From the NCBI GenBank assembly GCA_937885015.1, contig CALAAS010000026.1, positions 124,001 to 188,000 on the forward strand: a stretch of DNA of 64,000 nucleotides, read 5' to 3'. Position 1 is the first letter of the stretch, and every line of letters begins with the position of its first letter. The notes under the pieces are model-generated. The model was not told the DNA's origin. It was given only the letters and a program-made list of their open reading frames with translations, and searched no databases. The position numbers and the translations under genes were made by a program. Below are positions 35,046 to 44,424 of the stretch, one piece after another. The stretch comes from an uncultured Clostridium sp. (GTDB taxonomy: Bacteria > Bacillota > Clostridia > Lachnospirales > Lachnospiraceae).

Positions 35046-35126
35046 CGCCCCTTTCCTTTTCTTCTGCCTACACTATACAGGACGAATCCAAAGGGGAACT
35101 TCAGAAAAAACGAAAGATTTTCGAAA

Positions 35127-35174
35127 GAAGGCGCTGCAAAACATAAAAATCTCTGTTTTGCAGCGCCTTCTTTT
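35127..35174. terminator. Bidirectional terminator after the helicase gene
   Basis: A perfect 16-bp stem (GAAGGCGCTGCAAAAC at 35127-35142, complement 35155-35170), 12-nt loop, with TTTT on the plus side and TTCTTTC on the minus side. It lies 8 bp past the helicase stop. Confidence 0.75.
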
Positions 35175-35181
35175 CTGGTAA

Positions 35182-36822
35182 CTATTTCTGATTTGCCTTT
35201 TCAATACGGATATTTTTTCCGCGGATTTTGGCATGCTTCATTGCCTTTAAGACAATATCTGCCTGTTCTCTCGGTACCTCCACAAATGTATAGCTGTCGT
35301 ACATATCAATACTGCCGATCATACGCCCCGGCATCCCTGACTCGCCGGCAATGGCTCCCAGGATATCTCCTGGGCGGATTCCTTGATTTTTACCGATGTT
35401 AATGAAAAGTCTGGCCGAATCGTCTCCCCGTTTTCCATAACGGCCGCCGCGTCCCCGGCTCCGCCGGTTCTCCTCTTCCAGATCCTCCAGCGACCGCAGC
35501 GGCCGTGTTTCCTCCAGAATCTCCTCTCCATCCTCGCCCATCAGCATCTTTAAAAGAGCTGCAGCCAGGTCCAGGGTCGTATATTCCTCTTCCAGCACAC
35601 GTTTTTCCACAATCTGGATCAATCGCTCCAGATCGTTGTCCTGCAGAACCTCACCGGCCTGATCCAGAAACTTTTCCGCCTTAATCGCCGTCACATCATT
35701 GATGGATGGAATCGGCTGAGGAACAATTTTCGTCTTGCAATAGCGCTGGATTTCCCGCAGCTTATATACCTCCCGGCCTACCACAAGACTGAATGCCTTG
35801 CCCTCCCGGCCGGCCCTCCCAGTTCTTCCAATCCGATGCACATAGTACTCGTCATCCTGGGGAATATCATAGTTGAAAACTGCCTCCACATCGTCCACAT
35901 CAATTCCTCGGGCCGCCACATCCGTTGCCACCAGAATATCCGTGCGGCCGCTGCGAAAACCCCGCATTACCCGGTCTCTCTGTTCCTGTTTCAGGTCTCC
36001 ATGGAGACCTTCTGCAAAATACCCCCGGCCCTGCAGCTCCTGCACCAGCTCATCCACCTGCTTCTTGGTGTTACAAAATACCACCGACAGCTTGGGATCA
36101 TAGAGGTCCAAAAGGCGGCACATGACCTCCGTCTTATTTTTCGGCTTTACCTCATAATAATACTGAGTTACCCTGGGAACCGTCAGTTCTTTTTTTACCA
36201 CCTTGACCAGCTGAGGATCCTTCTGGAAATTCTTTGCGATCTGCGCAATGGCCGGCGGCATAGTGGCGGAAAACATGACTGTCTGACGTTCCTCTGGCAG
36301 TTCCCCCAGAATCGTTTCCATATCCTCCAGAAAACCCATATTCAGCATCTCATCGGCCTCGTCAAGAACCACCGTATGGATCCAATCCAGCTTTACCGTC
36401 TTGCGGCGCATGTGATCCATTATCCGCCCCGGTGTTCCGATTACCACCTGAACTCCGTCCTTCAGAGATCGGATCTGACGGCTTATCTCCTGTCCCCCGT
36501 AAATCGGGAGAATCTTGATTCCATGCATATATTTCGCCAGACGCCGGATTTCTTCCGACACCTGGATCGCCAGTTCTCTGGTTGGGCATAAAATCATAGC
36601 CTGCAGCTTTTTGTTTTGGGGATCCACCTTCTGCAGAAGAGGAATTCCAAATGCGGCGGTTTTTCCCGTTCCGGTCTGAGCCTGCCCGATCACATCCAGT
36701 CCTTCCAGCTCCAGAGGAATGGACTGGGCCTGAATCGGCGATGCCTCCTCAAATCCCATATCCGTAATTGCCCGCAGTATTCTGGCGTCTAAATCTAACT
36801 CTTCAAATCTGATTGTTTCCAT
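35182..36822 (-). CDS. DEAD-box RNA helicase with DbpA-type RNA-binding domain
   Basis: A 546-residue ATP-dependent RNA helicase. Motifs: Q-motif region PIQAQSIPLELEG, AQTGTGKTAA (I), PTRELA (Ia), VLDEADEML (II), SATMP (III), and HRIGRTGRAGREG (VI). After an acidic/Arg-rich linker the C-terminal domain (FINIGKNQGIRPGDILGAIA to the end) is the DbpA/YxiN RNA-binding fold, which may target 23S rRNA hairpin 92; that specificity is inferred. The ATG at 36822 is set by GAAAGGA. Confidence 0.93.
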   Translation of the reverse strand: METIRFEELDLDARILRAITDMGFEEASPIQAQSIPLELEGLDVIGQAQTGTGKTAAFGIPLLQKVDPQNKKLQAMILCPTRELAIQVSEEIRRLAKYMHGIKILPIYGGQEISRQIRSLKDGVQVVIGTPGRIMDHMRRKTVKLDWIHTVVLDEADEMLNMGFLEDMETILGELPEERQTVMFSATMPPAIAQIAKNFQKDPQLVKVVKKELTVPRVTQYYYEVKPKNKTEVMCRLLDLYDPKLSVVFCNTKKQVDELVQELQGRGYFAEGLHGDLKQEQRDRVMRGFRSGRTDILVATDVAARGIDVDDVEAVFNYDIPQDDEYYVHRIGRTGRAGREGKAFSLVVGREVYKLREIQRYCKTKIVPQPIPSINDVTAIKAEKFLDQAGEVLQDNDLERLIQIVEKRVLEEEYTTLDLAAALLKMLMGEDGEEILEETRPLRSLEDLEEENRRSRGRGGRYGKRGDDSARLFINIGKNQGIRPGDILGAIAGESGMPGRMIGSIDMYDSYTFVEVPREQADIVLKAMKHAKIRGKNIRIEKANQK

Positions 36823-36975
36823 TCTTGTCCTTTCCATGCTCTGTCTCTGCTCTTTTTTCCGTTCGCATAAACCTGCCCGTTCCGGCATTCTCTCCCGGAA
36901 AAATCTTTTAGACTATACCAGATTCCCCCAAAAAAGTCCAGTCATTCCCTTCCAAAGGTTCTCTTTTTCTTCCCG

Positions 36976-38619
36976 TCAGTCCCTCATCATTCTTATTTTT
37001 CCCCCTGCCTGCCGAATTCCCTGGCAGGCATACGGAATCAGCAAAATAAAATAGCAGACCGTGTACTGTCCCTTGGCTTCCCACACAAGATGGAACAGAA
37101 AACCTCCGATAAAAACAATCCCCGGCATCAGATTCTCCCATCGACGAGAACCAGAATCGAAAAGCAGCCAAAGAAAAGCTCCGACAAATACCAGCGTCTG
37201 GATCAGATTGGTCACTGCCACATACACCCGGTTCAACGCTCCGTCTTCCTTCAGAAGAGAAGATGAAAGTCCCGGGAATGCCCAGGAACCGCCTCCCACC
37301 TCCTGAATCCACAGACTCTGAAATGTCGGCTCCGCCCAGATAGACTCCAGTTTTTTCAGAAAAAATGCGGCAGTCCTGTCCGGCTCCTGAACCATGGACT
37401 GTACCGTTTCCTGAAGGTCCTCCTTTACCTGGTCCTTCATCCGCTCCGTGTCACCATCACACTCCAGAAACGTACTGATATGGTATCCGTTATACCACCC
37501 CGGCGCCCGGGAACTTTCCTGAAGTCCCATCTCCACCCAGGCTGCCATGGGAATTCCTCCTCCCGACTGACCGGTGACCGCCGTAATACCGGCTGCCAGG
37601 CCGCGGCTTCCAAGGGCATAGACCGCTGCCAGGAGAAAAGCCGCCGCCGTCACGCGAAACCGGACTGAAAAAATCCCCTTTGCCGCCAGATAGAAAAAAA
37701 TTGCCACCAGCACAATAAGATAGTTCGATTTTAACAGCACAGCCACCACCGCCGCAGCGGCACAAATCCAGAAATCGCGCCATCTTCCTCCTTCTGCATA
37801 TCGGACCGCCCGTTCCATCGCCAGACAGGAAAGTCCGAATCCCGGCATAGTTCCGTATACAAACAAACTATAAAAGCCAAAGGGGAGAAACAGAAGCATC
37901 GCATACACACAGATCCGACTCCGACAGGAAAGGGCCATTCCGGGTGCTGATTTTTTCTGCGTCGGTTCCATCAGACTCCACAGGCTCAGAACGCCGAGGA
38001 TAAAAAAGCCGATATTAATCGCCTGCAGCACATAGGGTGCTGCCTCCCCAAACAGGAAAGCAGCCGGCAACATATAAAGAATCAGGCCGTTCTGAGACGG
38101 ATACGTATAGGCATATCCCACTGGCTGGCTGGAATTTCCATACTGAAACGGGACTGGTGCCCATGGTGTCCGATCTCCCTGCAGCAACGCCCGGGCCGAT
38201 GCCATGCAAAGCCTGGAATCCGCGCCGCCCCAGACCAGCATGAAAAGCACCCAGGCCAGATAGCATAGAGCCGCCGTTATCAGAACACACATAAAGCGCC
38301 GCTCTCTTTGCAGGAGACAGTCCCTCCGGAGTTCCTTTTCTTCCTGCCTGGCTTCAAGCTTTGCCACAAAAAACAATACTGCCAACAGAAAAAGCAAGTG
38401 CACAACAGGCCAATCCCGCCCATACTGCACCACCTCAGCGCCGCCATATACACGGCAGGTAACAAATGCGCTCAGCACCGTTAAAAATACCAGAACTCCG
38501 CCCAGAATCACCCGTACCAGACCGACGGAAAACCGTTCCAGCCAGCCAGAATTTCCCTCCTCTCCGGCAGAGCATTGCCCAAATCCCTTTTTTTTCTCTT
38601 TGCTCCTCAAATAATCCAT
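36976..38619 (-). CDS. Polytopic membrane protein, GT-C glycosyltransferase-like
   Basis: A 547-residue protein with a charged N terminus and about 11 hydrophobic helices. The loop after TM4 holds ADSRLCMASARALLQG and TYPSQNGLILYMLP, an arrangement seen in GT-C glycosyl- or mannosyl-transferases that use lipid-linked sugars, but no family match is certain. It could also be an unrelated polymer transporter. The ribosome site is weak (GCAGG). The response regulator gene of system 2 lies 115 bp downstream on the upstream side, separated by a terminator. Confidence 0.7.
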   Translation of the reverse strand: MDYLRSKEKKKGFGQCSAGEEGNSGWLERFSVGLVRVILGGVLVFLTVLSAFVTCRVYGGAEVVQYGRDWPVVHLLFLLAVLFFVAKLEARQEEKELRRDCLLQRERRFMCVLITAALCYLAWVLFMLVWGGADSRLCMASARALLQGDRTPWAPVPFQYGNSSQPVGYAYTYPSQNGLILYMLPAAFLFGEAAPYVLQAINIGFFILGVLSLWSLMEPTQKKSAPGMALSCRSRICVYAMLLFLPFGFYSLFVYGTMPGFGLSCLAMERAVRYAEGGRWRDFWICAAAAVVAVLLKSNYLIVLVAIFFYLAAKGIFSVRFRVTAAAFLLAAVYALGSRGLAAGITAVTGQSGGGIPMAAWVEMGLQESSRAPGWYNGYHISTFLECDGDTERMKDQVKEDLQETVQSMVQEPDRTAAFFLKKLESIWAEPTFQSLWIQEVGGGSWAFPGLSSSLLKEDGALNRVYVAVTNLIQTLVFVGAFLWLLFDSGSRRWENLMPGIVFIGGFLFHLVWEAKGQYTVCYFILLIPYACQGIRQAGGKIRMMRD

Positions 38620-38678
38620 ATTTTACCTGCATTTCTTTTTTTATATTTGCATAAGCCTGTTTCATATAATCCGCGGCC

Positions 38679-38717
38679 AAAAAAGGCAGAAAAAAGAAAT
38701 CTCTTTTCTGCCCTTTT
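38679..38717 (-). terminator. Terminator of two-component system 2
   Basis: GGCAGAAAAGA and TTTTTTCTGCC arms with a TTTTTT run on the minus strand, 18 bp past the response regulator stop at 38735. Confidence 0.7.
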
Positions 38718-38734
38718 CATGTTTTCGTTTATTA

Positions 38735-39424
38735 TCACACCTTGAACCGGTATCCCACACCCCAGATAGTCTCAATATACTGTGGCTTCGCTGTATTAAA
38801 TTCAATCTTCTCACGGATTTTCTTGATATGCACCGTAACCGTAGCAATATCTCCCAGAGATTCCATATCCCAAATCTTGCTGAACAGCTCTTCCTTCGTA
38901 AATACATGGTTGGGATTCTGTGCCAGAAACGCCAGAAGATCAAACTCTTTGGTCGTGAAATTCTTCTCCTCGCCGTTTACATAGACGCGCCGCGCCGTTT
39001 TATCAATCTTCAATCCCCGAATCTCAATAATCTCGTTTTCCGGCATCCCGCTTCCGATCAGCCGCTCATAGCGGGCCATATGAGCTTTTACCCGGGCCAC
39101 CATCTCGCTGGGACTGAAAGGCTTGGTAATGTAGTCATCTGCCCCGAGGCCGAGTCCCCGAATCTTATCAATATCGTCCTTCTTGGCAGATACCATGATG
39201 ATCGGCGTATTTTTCACTTCCCGGATTTTCCGGCAGATCTCAAAGCCATCCACGCCCGGCAGCATCAGATCCAGAATCAGAAGGTCAAACTCTTCCTCCA
39301 GTCCGCGCTTTAACCCCGTCTCGCCGTTATTCTCAATCTCCACCTCAAAGCCAGACAGCTCCAGATAGTCTTTTTCCAGCTCTGCAATGCTCTCCTCATC
39401 TTCTACAATCAAAATCCTGCTCAT
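38735..39424 (-). CDS. Response regulator, OmpR/PhoB family (system 2)
   Basis: A 229-residue regulator. ILIVEDEESIAEL gives the acidic pair, LILDLMLPGVDG the phosphoacceptor Asp, YITKPFSPSEM the Lys. The winged HTH begins near residue 130 and ends WGVGYRFKV. The length is normal for the VanR/PhoB group. It begins inside the kinase stop with a 4-bp ATGA overlap. Confidence 0.93.
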   Translation of the reverse strand: MSRILIVEDEESIAELEKDYLELSGFEVEIENNGETGLKRGLEEEFDLLILDLMLPGVDGFEICRKIREVKNTPIIMVSAKKDDIDKIRGLGLGADDYITKPFSPSEMVARVKAHMARYERLIGSGMPENEIIEIRGLKIDKTARRVYVNGEEKNFTTKEFDLLAFLAQNPNHVFTKEELFSKIWDMESLGDIATVTVHIKKIREKIEFNTAKPQYIETIWGVGYRFKV

Positions 39425-40908
39425 TCCTGCATAACCTCCTGGTATTTTCTAAGCACAAAATGAATCTCCGTGCCAATGCCTTCCTTGCTGGTCGCCCAGA
39501 TTCGCCCACCATGATCCTCAATAATTTTCTTTACAATAGAAAGGCCAATCCCGCTCCCCCCCTTGGAGGAATTTCGCGATGAATCCGTCCGGTAAAACCG
39601 ATCAAAGATATAGGGCAGATCTTTCGCAGCAATTCCCTTTCCATTGTCTTCAATTACCACCTGGATAAAATCGCCGTCATCCTTAATCCGGATGTTTAAA
39701 ATTCCTTTTTTCTTATCCAGATATTTCAGAGAATTGCCGATAATATTATTGATCACCCGCTTCATCTGCTCTGCGTCCGCAATTACCACCGCATCTTCAT
39801 CCACATAGTTAAAATATCCCAGCTCCACACCGCGGGTTTCCAGATCCAGCCCCACCTCCTCAATACAATCTCCAAAGTACTCGGAAACATTGATCTTGGA
39901 ATAATTATAGGGAATTTTGTTGGTATCAATCTTGGAGTAGAACGTCAGCTCATCAATTAGACGATCCATGTCATTGGCTTTATTGTAAATTGTCCGGATA
40001 TACTTGTCCAGCTTCTCCGGAGATGAGGCAACACCATCCTGAATGCCCTCTACATACCCCTTGATTGCCGTAATCGGCGTTTTCAAATCATGAGAAATAT
40101 TGCTGATCAGCTCCTTGCTTTCCTTGTCATACTGGAGCTTCTCCTCCTGCGATTCTTTAAGCCGCAGCCGCATCTCCTCGAAATCCTGACACAGCATGCC
40201 GATCTCGTCCTCATCATCCACTTCCAGCGTAAAATCCAGATTCCCGTCCCGGATCTGTTTGGTCGCCTCCTGGAGCTTATGCAGCGGATGCAGAAGAGCC
40301 CGGTACACCCACATAACCAGAATCCCCGCCGTAAAGCAAATGATCGTTACCCCCACCAGCAGCATTTCGCTTAGCATGGCCTTAATCTCCGGCACATAAT
40401 CATCCACATTGGTAATAATAAAAACACTCCCCTCGTCTCCATCCGGAAACAGGAAATCCATCTGCTTGACCAGATGCTGCTCTTCCCCGTCCATATAGAT
40501 ACCGCCCTGAGTACTGGTCTGATAATCCCCAAATGGCGCCAGATATTCACACAGTGCCTCACCCTCCGGAGAACCGGTAAAAATGATGTTTCGCTCTCTT
40601 CGCACAATCAAATAGGAGTATTTTTCTTCCAGTTGGCCGTTGAGCTTTTCCAGGTAGTCTTCATCCTCAAAAACCTCTGGATTTTCCTCCACCGCCTTCT
40701 GAATCGCCTTCTGCAGATTTTGAGTCAGACGGTTAAACACCCGCGTCTGATTGCCGGACAGGAGGTCGATCTGCTCCGTCAGGCCATAGGTCTTCTGAAA
40801 GATATGTTCCTGGTAATTGACAAGTCCGATTCCGGCCAGAAAAATCAGCGCAATCGGAACCACTGTAATAGTCACAAATGCGATCGCCAGACGTGTCCGT
40901 ATCTTCAT
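39421..40908 (-). CDS. Sensor histidine kinase (two-component system 2)
   Basis: A 495-residue kinase. Two membrane helices (8-30 and about 185-208) bracket a 150-residue outer sensor domain, followed by HAMP (about 210-262), SNISHDLKTPITAIKGY (His near 271), VINNIIGNSLKYLDK (N box), DNGKGIAAKDL, and GGSGIGLSIVKKI. The input is unknown. It lies upstream of its regulator. No partner ABC transporter of the bacitracin-sensing type is next to it. Confidence 0.92.
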   Translation of the reverse strand: MKIRTRLAIAFVTITVVPIALIFLAGIGLVNYQEHIFQKTYGLTEQIDLLSGNQTRVFNRLTQNLQKAIQKAVEENPEVFEDEDYLEKLNGQLEEKYSYLIVRRERNIIFTGSPEGEALCEYLAPFGDYQTSTQGGIYMDGEEQHLVKQMDFLFPDGDEGSVFIITNVDDYVPEIKAMLSEMLLVGVTIICFTAGILVMWVYRALLHPLHKLQEATKQIRDGNLDFTLEVDDEDEIGMLCQDFEEMRLRLKESQEEKLQYDKESKELISNISHDLKTPITAIKGYVEGIQDGVASSPEKLDKYIRTIYNKANDMDRLIDELTFYSKIDTNKIPYNYSKINVSEYFGDCIEEVGLDLETRGVELGYFNYVDEDAVVIADAEQMKRVINNIIGNSLKYLDKKKGILNIRIKDDGDFIQVVIEDNGKGIAAKDLPYIFDRFYRTDSSRNSSKGGSGIGLSIVKKIIEDHGGRIWATSKEGIGTEIHFVLRKYQEVMQE

Positions 40909-41056
40909 ATTCTTCCCCCGATGTCCGTTTCAATTGTACTGCCTGTTTTACAGGCATTATATCATAATTTCCCATCTCCATTTCTAAAAGTATTCTAAAA
41001 TTTCCCGATCCGCCAGGATCAGTCAGGCCCCGCCGGTCTCTGCGGACCGTTCACTG

Positions 41057-41095
41057 CAAAAACGGACTGTCCGGAATATTCCCCGGACAGTCCGT
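41057..41095 (-). terminator. Terminator of metK
   Basis: A 13-bp perfect stem (ACGGACTGTCCGG) with an 8-nt loop followed by TTTTT on the minus strand, about 80 bp past the metK stop. A second weaker hairpin (AATCTG/CAGATT) lies at 41103-41142. Confidence 0.75.
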
Positions 41096-41173
41096 CTTCC
41101 ATCAAATCTGCTCAAGCTCCCCCTTCAGGAAGGCTGAACAGATTCCGCCGTTTTCACATTATACACGCAGCAT

Positions 41174-42361
41174 TTACAGATATGCTTTTAAAACCTCTGC
41201 TTTATCCAGCTTCTCCCACGGAAGTTCCACATCCTCGCGTCCAAAATGACCGTATGCAGCTGTCTGCTTATAAATCGGCCGACGCAGATCCAGCATCTTG
41301 ATGATTCCGGCCGGTCGGAGATCAAAGTGTTCCCGGATAATCTCCACCAGTTTTTCATTGCTCAGTTTTCCAGTTCCGAACGTATCCACTGCCACAGAGG
41401 TGGGCTGTGCCACACCAATGGCATAAGAGAGCTGAACCTCGCATTTATCCGCCAATCCGGCCGCCACGATGTTTTTCGCCACATAGCGGGCTGCATACGC
41501 TGCCGAACGGTCTACCTTCGTGCAGTCCTTGCCGGAAAATGCTCCGCCGCCGTGACGGGCCATTCCACCGTAGGTATCCACAATAATTTTTCGTCCTGTC
41601 AGTCCGCTGTCACCGTGAGGTCCGCCGATCACAAAACGTCCCGTAGGGTTAATGTAAAATTTCGTCCCCATATCAATCATGGATGCCGGAAGAACCGGGT
41701 CAAACACGTAACGCTTAATATCCCTGTGTATCTGCTCCTGTGTCACGCTTTCATCATGCTGAGTAGAAAGAACAACCGCATCCAGGCGGAACGGCTTTCC
41801 ATTCTCATCATACTCCACTGTAACCTGACTCTTTCCATCTGGGCGAAGGTAGGCAAGCGTACCATCCTTGCGCACCTCACTGAGACGGCGTACCAGCTTA
41901 TGTGCCAGATAAATCGGATAGGGCATATAGACATCCGTCTCATTGGTCGCATATCCAAACATCATGCCCTGATCGCCTGCGCCGATTGCCTCCAGCTCCT
42001 CGTCGCTCATTTTATTTTCCTTGGCCTCCAGCGCCTTGTCAACACCCATGGCAATGTCTGTGGACTGCTCGTCCAGGGCCACAATCACGCCGCATGTATC
42101 ACAGTCGAAGCCATATTTTGCGCGGTCATAGCCAATCTCCCGCACTGTCTCACGAACAATTTTCTGAATATCCACATATCCCTTGGTCGTAATCTCACCC
42201 ATTACCAGCACAAGGCCCGTGGTCGTTGCCGTCTCACAGGCCACGCGGCTCATGGGATCCTGCTCCAGGAGCGCATCCAGGATTGCATCTGAAATCTGGT
42301 CACACATTTTATCCGGATGTCCCTCTGTAACGGACTCGGACGTAAACAGTAATTTCTCCAT
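41174..42361 (-). CDS. metK: S-adenosylmethionine synthetase
   Basis: A 395-residue enzyme joining Met and ATP into [16 protein letters not shown] and the later [18 protein letters not shown] (P-loop-like) are the signatures. The length is standard. AAAGGAGG lies 6 nt before the ATG. Its expression is governed by the SAM-I riboswitch at 42382-42562. Confidence 0.97.
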   Translation of the reverse strand: MEKLLFTSESVTEGHPDKMCDQISDAILDALLEQDPMSRVACETATTTGLVLVMGEITTKGYVDIQKIVRETVREIGYDRAKYGFDCDTCGVIVALDEQSTDIAMGVDKALEAKENKMSDEELEAIGAGDQGMMFGYATNETDVYMPYPIYLAHKLVRRLSEVRKDGTLAYLRPDGKSQVTVEYDENGKPFRLDAVVLSTQHDESVTQEQIHRDIKRYVFDPVLPASMIDMGTKFYINPTGRFVIGGPHGDSGLTGRKIIVDTYGGMARHGGGAFSGKDCTKVDRSAAYAARYVAKNIVAAGLADKCEVQLSYAIGVAQPTSVAVDTFGTGKLSNEKLVEIIREHFDLRPAGIIKMLDLRRPIYKQTAAYGHFGREDVELPWEKLDKAEVLKAYL

Positions 42362-42381
42362 CTTATCCTCCTTTGAAAAAT

Positions 42382-42562
42382 AAAAAAGTCCGTAGCAATA
42401 CGGACTTGACGATCTCGATCAAATCCTCTTATTGCTCGATAAACCGGTACCCGGTTCCTCGCTCAGGCTGGCACCTTCCGTCTCTTCTCCAGGTTTCTTG
42501 CCTGGTCAGACGGGGTTGCCGTGACTTCACAGATCCTTTGTATCTCCATCACTCTGAATAAG
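42382..42562 (-). ncRNA. SAM-I (S-box) riboswitch with terminator
   Basis: The leader of metK contains the S-box pattern: P1 arms CTTATT/AATAAG (42557-42562 and 42428-42433), CAGAGTGATGGAG, GTGAAGTCACGGCAACC and GAAGGTGCCA. A terminator, AGTCCGTA-GCAA-TACGGACT with a T-run on minus, spans 42382-42406. With SAM bound the terminator should form and switch metK off. The rest of the gap, 42563-42708, holds the promoter region and no other structure that I could identify. Confidence 0.93.
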
Positions 42563-42708
42563 GGATATATACGAACTTTTTAATTGAAAATAACTGCAAA
42601 TGTACGATACCACACTCGCCGCCGTCTGTCAAGCATCAATATGCACCTCTGCCCTGAAGAGCGTGAACCGTCCGGGCATGCGCATGGCCTGATCGGGAAT
42701 GTCAGCGG

Positions 42709-44265
42709 CTAATCGGAAAATTTTACAACCACCACGTCATCCACAAGCCGTACCGAACCCGCCGAAGGCCACACGGCCATCTCCTCCCCGGCCTCCAGTG
42801 CCATCGCGTACTCTTCCTCTGTCGCAGCCTCATAGGGAAAGCCAATGGCATTCATAAAGCCAATTCCCCGCCGCGATACTCCCACCGGCCCACTGTAATC
42901 CCACTCGAACACAGAATAACCAATGGATTCGAAACGCATGGACCAGCTCAGAGCCGGATCCGGCCTGTACTGTCCCAGCATGGCGATGTGGCGTCCCTCA
43001 TCTGCCGCTCCCAGTCTGTGCATTTCCTGTATAATCTGACGCGCCACCTCCCTGTCGTTTTCGTAAACCATCTGCGCTGTAAAAGCCGCCCGGGATGACG
43101 TAACTCCCTGCCTGAGTCCTGTCAGCATCAGAAGTACCGCCACCGCTTCCAGACAGAACTTCCTCCACCGCACAGCAGTCCCCGCAAAAAAGAGGCACGA
43201 AGCACAGAAAAATGCAGACACAAAAGGAAGGGTCATCTGCGTGCGCATCATAAGGGCACCGCCCTGATAAAAGCTTAAAAAGAACGGAGAACATACCAGC
43301 GCCAAAGCCGCCGCCCCGTAAAAAACAAATTCCCGCCGCCTTTTTCGCATCCAAACCCAGAGAAGACGCAATGCAAATACCAGAGAAGCTATCAGAAATG
43401 CAATGCCATAAAAATCTCCCTCTCCCAGTACCACCATTCGGAGATAGCTTTTTATAAAACCGATGCAGGTAGCTGCATCGTGAGTTTTCCAAAGCAGCTG
43501 CTCATCCAGATATCCGGCAGAAAAGCCTGGACCGAATCGAAAATACAGCACAGCTTTCCCCACCAGCTGATACAGGACAAATCCTCCCAGAAATGCCCCT
43601 CCATGACACAGCGCAGTTTTCCAGTAAAAACCCCGCTTTTCATTTTCATGAAATTCATAATAGATCAGATAGGAAGCCAACGCTGCTGCCATATAGACCG
43701 GCACCAGCGCCTGATAGCCGCCAAACCCCAGCGCCATACATACAATCCCCGCCGCCAGAAATCCCAGGGTTCCTTTTCCTGGCCTTACCGCAAACCGGGA
43801 TACAAAAAACACGGCCAAAATACATAAATTCAGGCAAAATGCCACCTCGAACGCCTGGAGCGTAAAAGAAAACTGCTGTACATAGCAGGGGTGCGTTAAA
43901 AAAAGCAAGGGGAATACCAAACAGAACCCCCGCATCTGCTCCGCCCGCCCACTGCTCACATAAAACAGGAACGACGCCCCCACTCCTGCCGCAAACAGCA
44001 TTATCATCATAAGCAGATTCGATGCAAACGGATTCAGAAGCCGCATACCCAGCAGCTCCTTTAACCATACCAACGTATAACGGCTGACCGTATACCAGCT
44101 GAGCATCAGATAATCCGGGTCCGTCATATTTACCTCTGAATCAATTCCGATCCGCAAGCCAGCCGCCATCACTCCGTAAACAAATACGACAGAAAAAGCA
44201 GAGATCCAGAAAATGCCTCTGTTTTTTGCCACAAATTCCTTCCACGCCCTGCTCCATTCTCCCAT
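42709..44265 (-). CDS. GtrII-like membrane glucosyltransferase
   Basis: A 518-residue polytopic protein of the glucosyltransferase-II (GtrII) group, with about 11 helices. DSEVNMTDPDYLML followed by YTLVWLKELLGM sits in the outer loop after TM1 as in that family, which adds glucose to O-antigen or surface polymers from a lipid-linked donor. The C-terminal 90 residues are soluble and outside. The acceptor here is unknown. The ATG at 44265 follows GAGAGGAAAA. It lies upstream of metK with no GtrA/GtrB partner next to it. Confidence 0.8.
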   Translation of the reverse strand: MGEWSRAWKEFVAKNRGIFWISAFSVVFVYGVMAAGLRIGIDSEVNMTDPDYLMLSWYTVSRYTLVWLKELLGMRLLNPFASNLLMMIMLFAAGVGASFLFYVSSGRAEQMRGFCLVFPLLFLTHPCYVQQFSFTLQAFEVAFCLNLCILAVFFVSRFAVRPGKGTLGFLAAGIVCMALGFGGYQALVPVYMAAALASYLIYYEFHENEKRGFYWKTALCHGGAFLGGFVLYQLVGKAVLYFRFGPGFSAGYLDEQLLWKTHDAATCIGFIKSYLRMVVLGEGDFYGIAFLIASLVFALRLLWVWMRKRRREFVFYGAAALALVCSPFFLSFYQGGALMMRTQMTLPFVSAFFCASCLFFAGTAVRWRKFCLEAVAVLLMLTGLRQGVTSSRAAFTAQMVYENDREVARQIIQEMHRLGAADEGRHIAMLGQYRPDPALSWSMRFESIGYSVFEWDYSGPVGVSRRGIGFMNAIGFPYEAATEEEYAMALEAGEEMAVWPSAGSVRLVDDVVVVKFSD

Positions 44266-44337
44266 TCTATTTTCCTCTCCGTCTCCCGGGCATGAGATTT
44301 TCATGCCTAATTGTCAGAATTCTCCAGACCCTTTCCA

Positions 44338-44412
44338 CAAAAAACGTATGCCGCAGCGAAAGCCAGCCACGAAAAAGTTTCCGTATGCAAGCCATTTTCC
44401 ACTGCGGCATCC
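44338..44412 (-). terminator. Terminator of murA
   Basis: TGCCGCAG pairs with CTGCGGCA over a 50-nt internal section, then CGTTTTTT on the minus strand. It lies just past the murA stop at 44425. Confidence 0.6.
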
Positions 44413-44424
44413 TCCATTTTGTCT

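Noticed and set aside
38435..38680. A minus-strand frame with a helical, protein-like N terminus over the start of the GT-C-like gene
   Set aside because: The overlapping frame holds the first transmembrane helix and continues for 547 codons; the short frame stops soon after.
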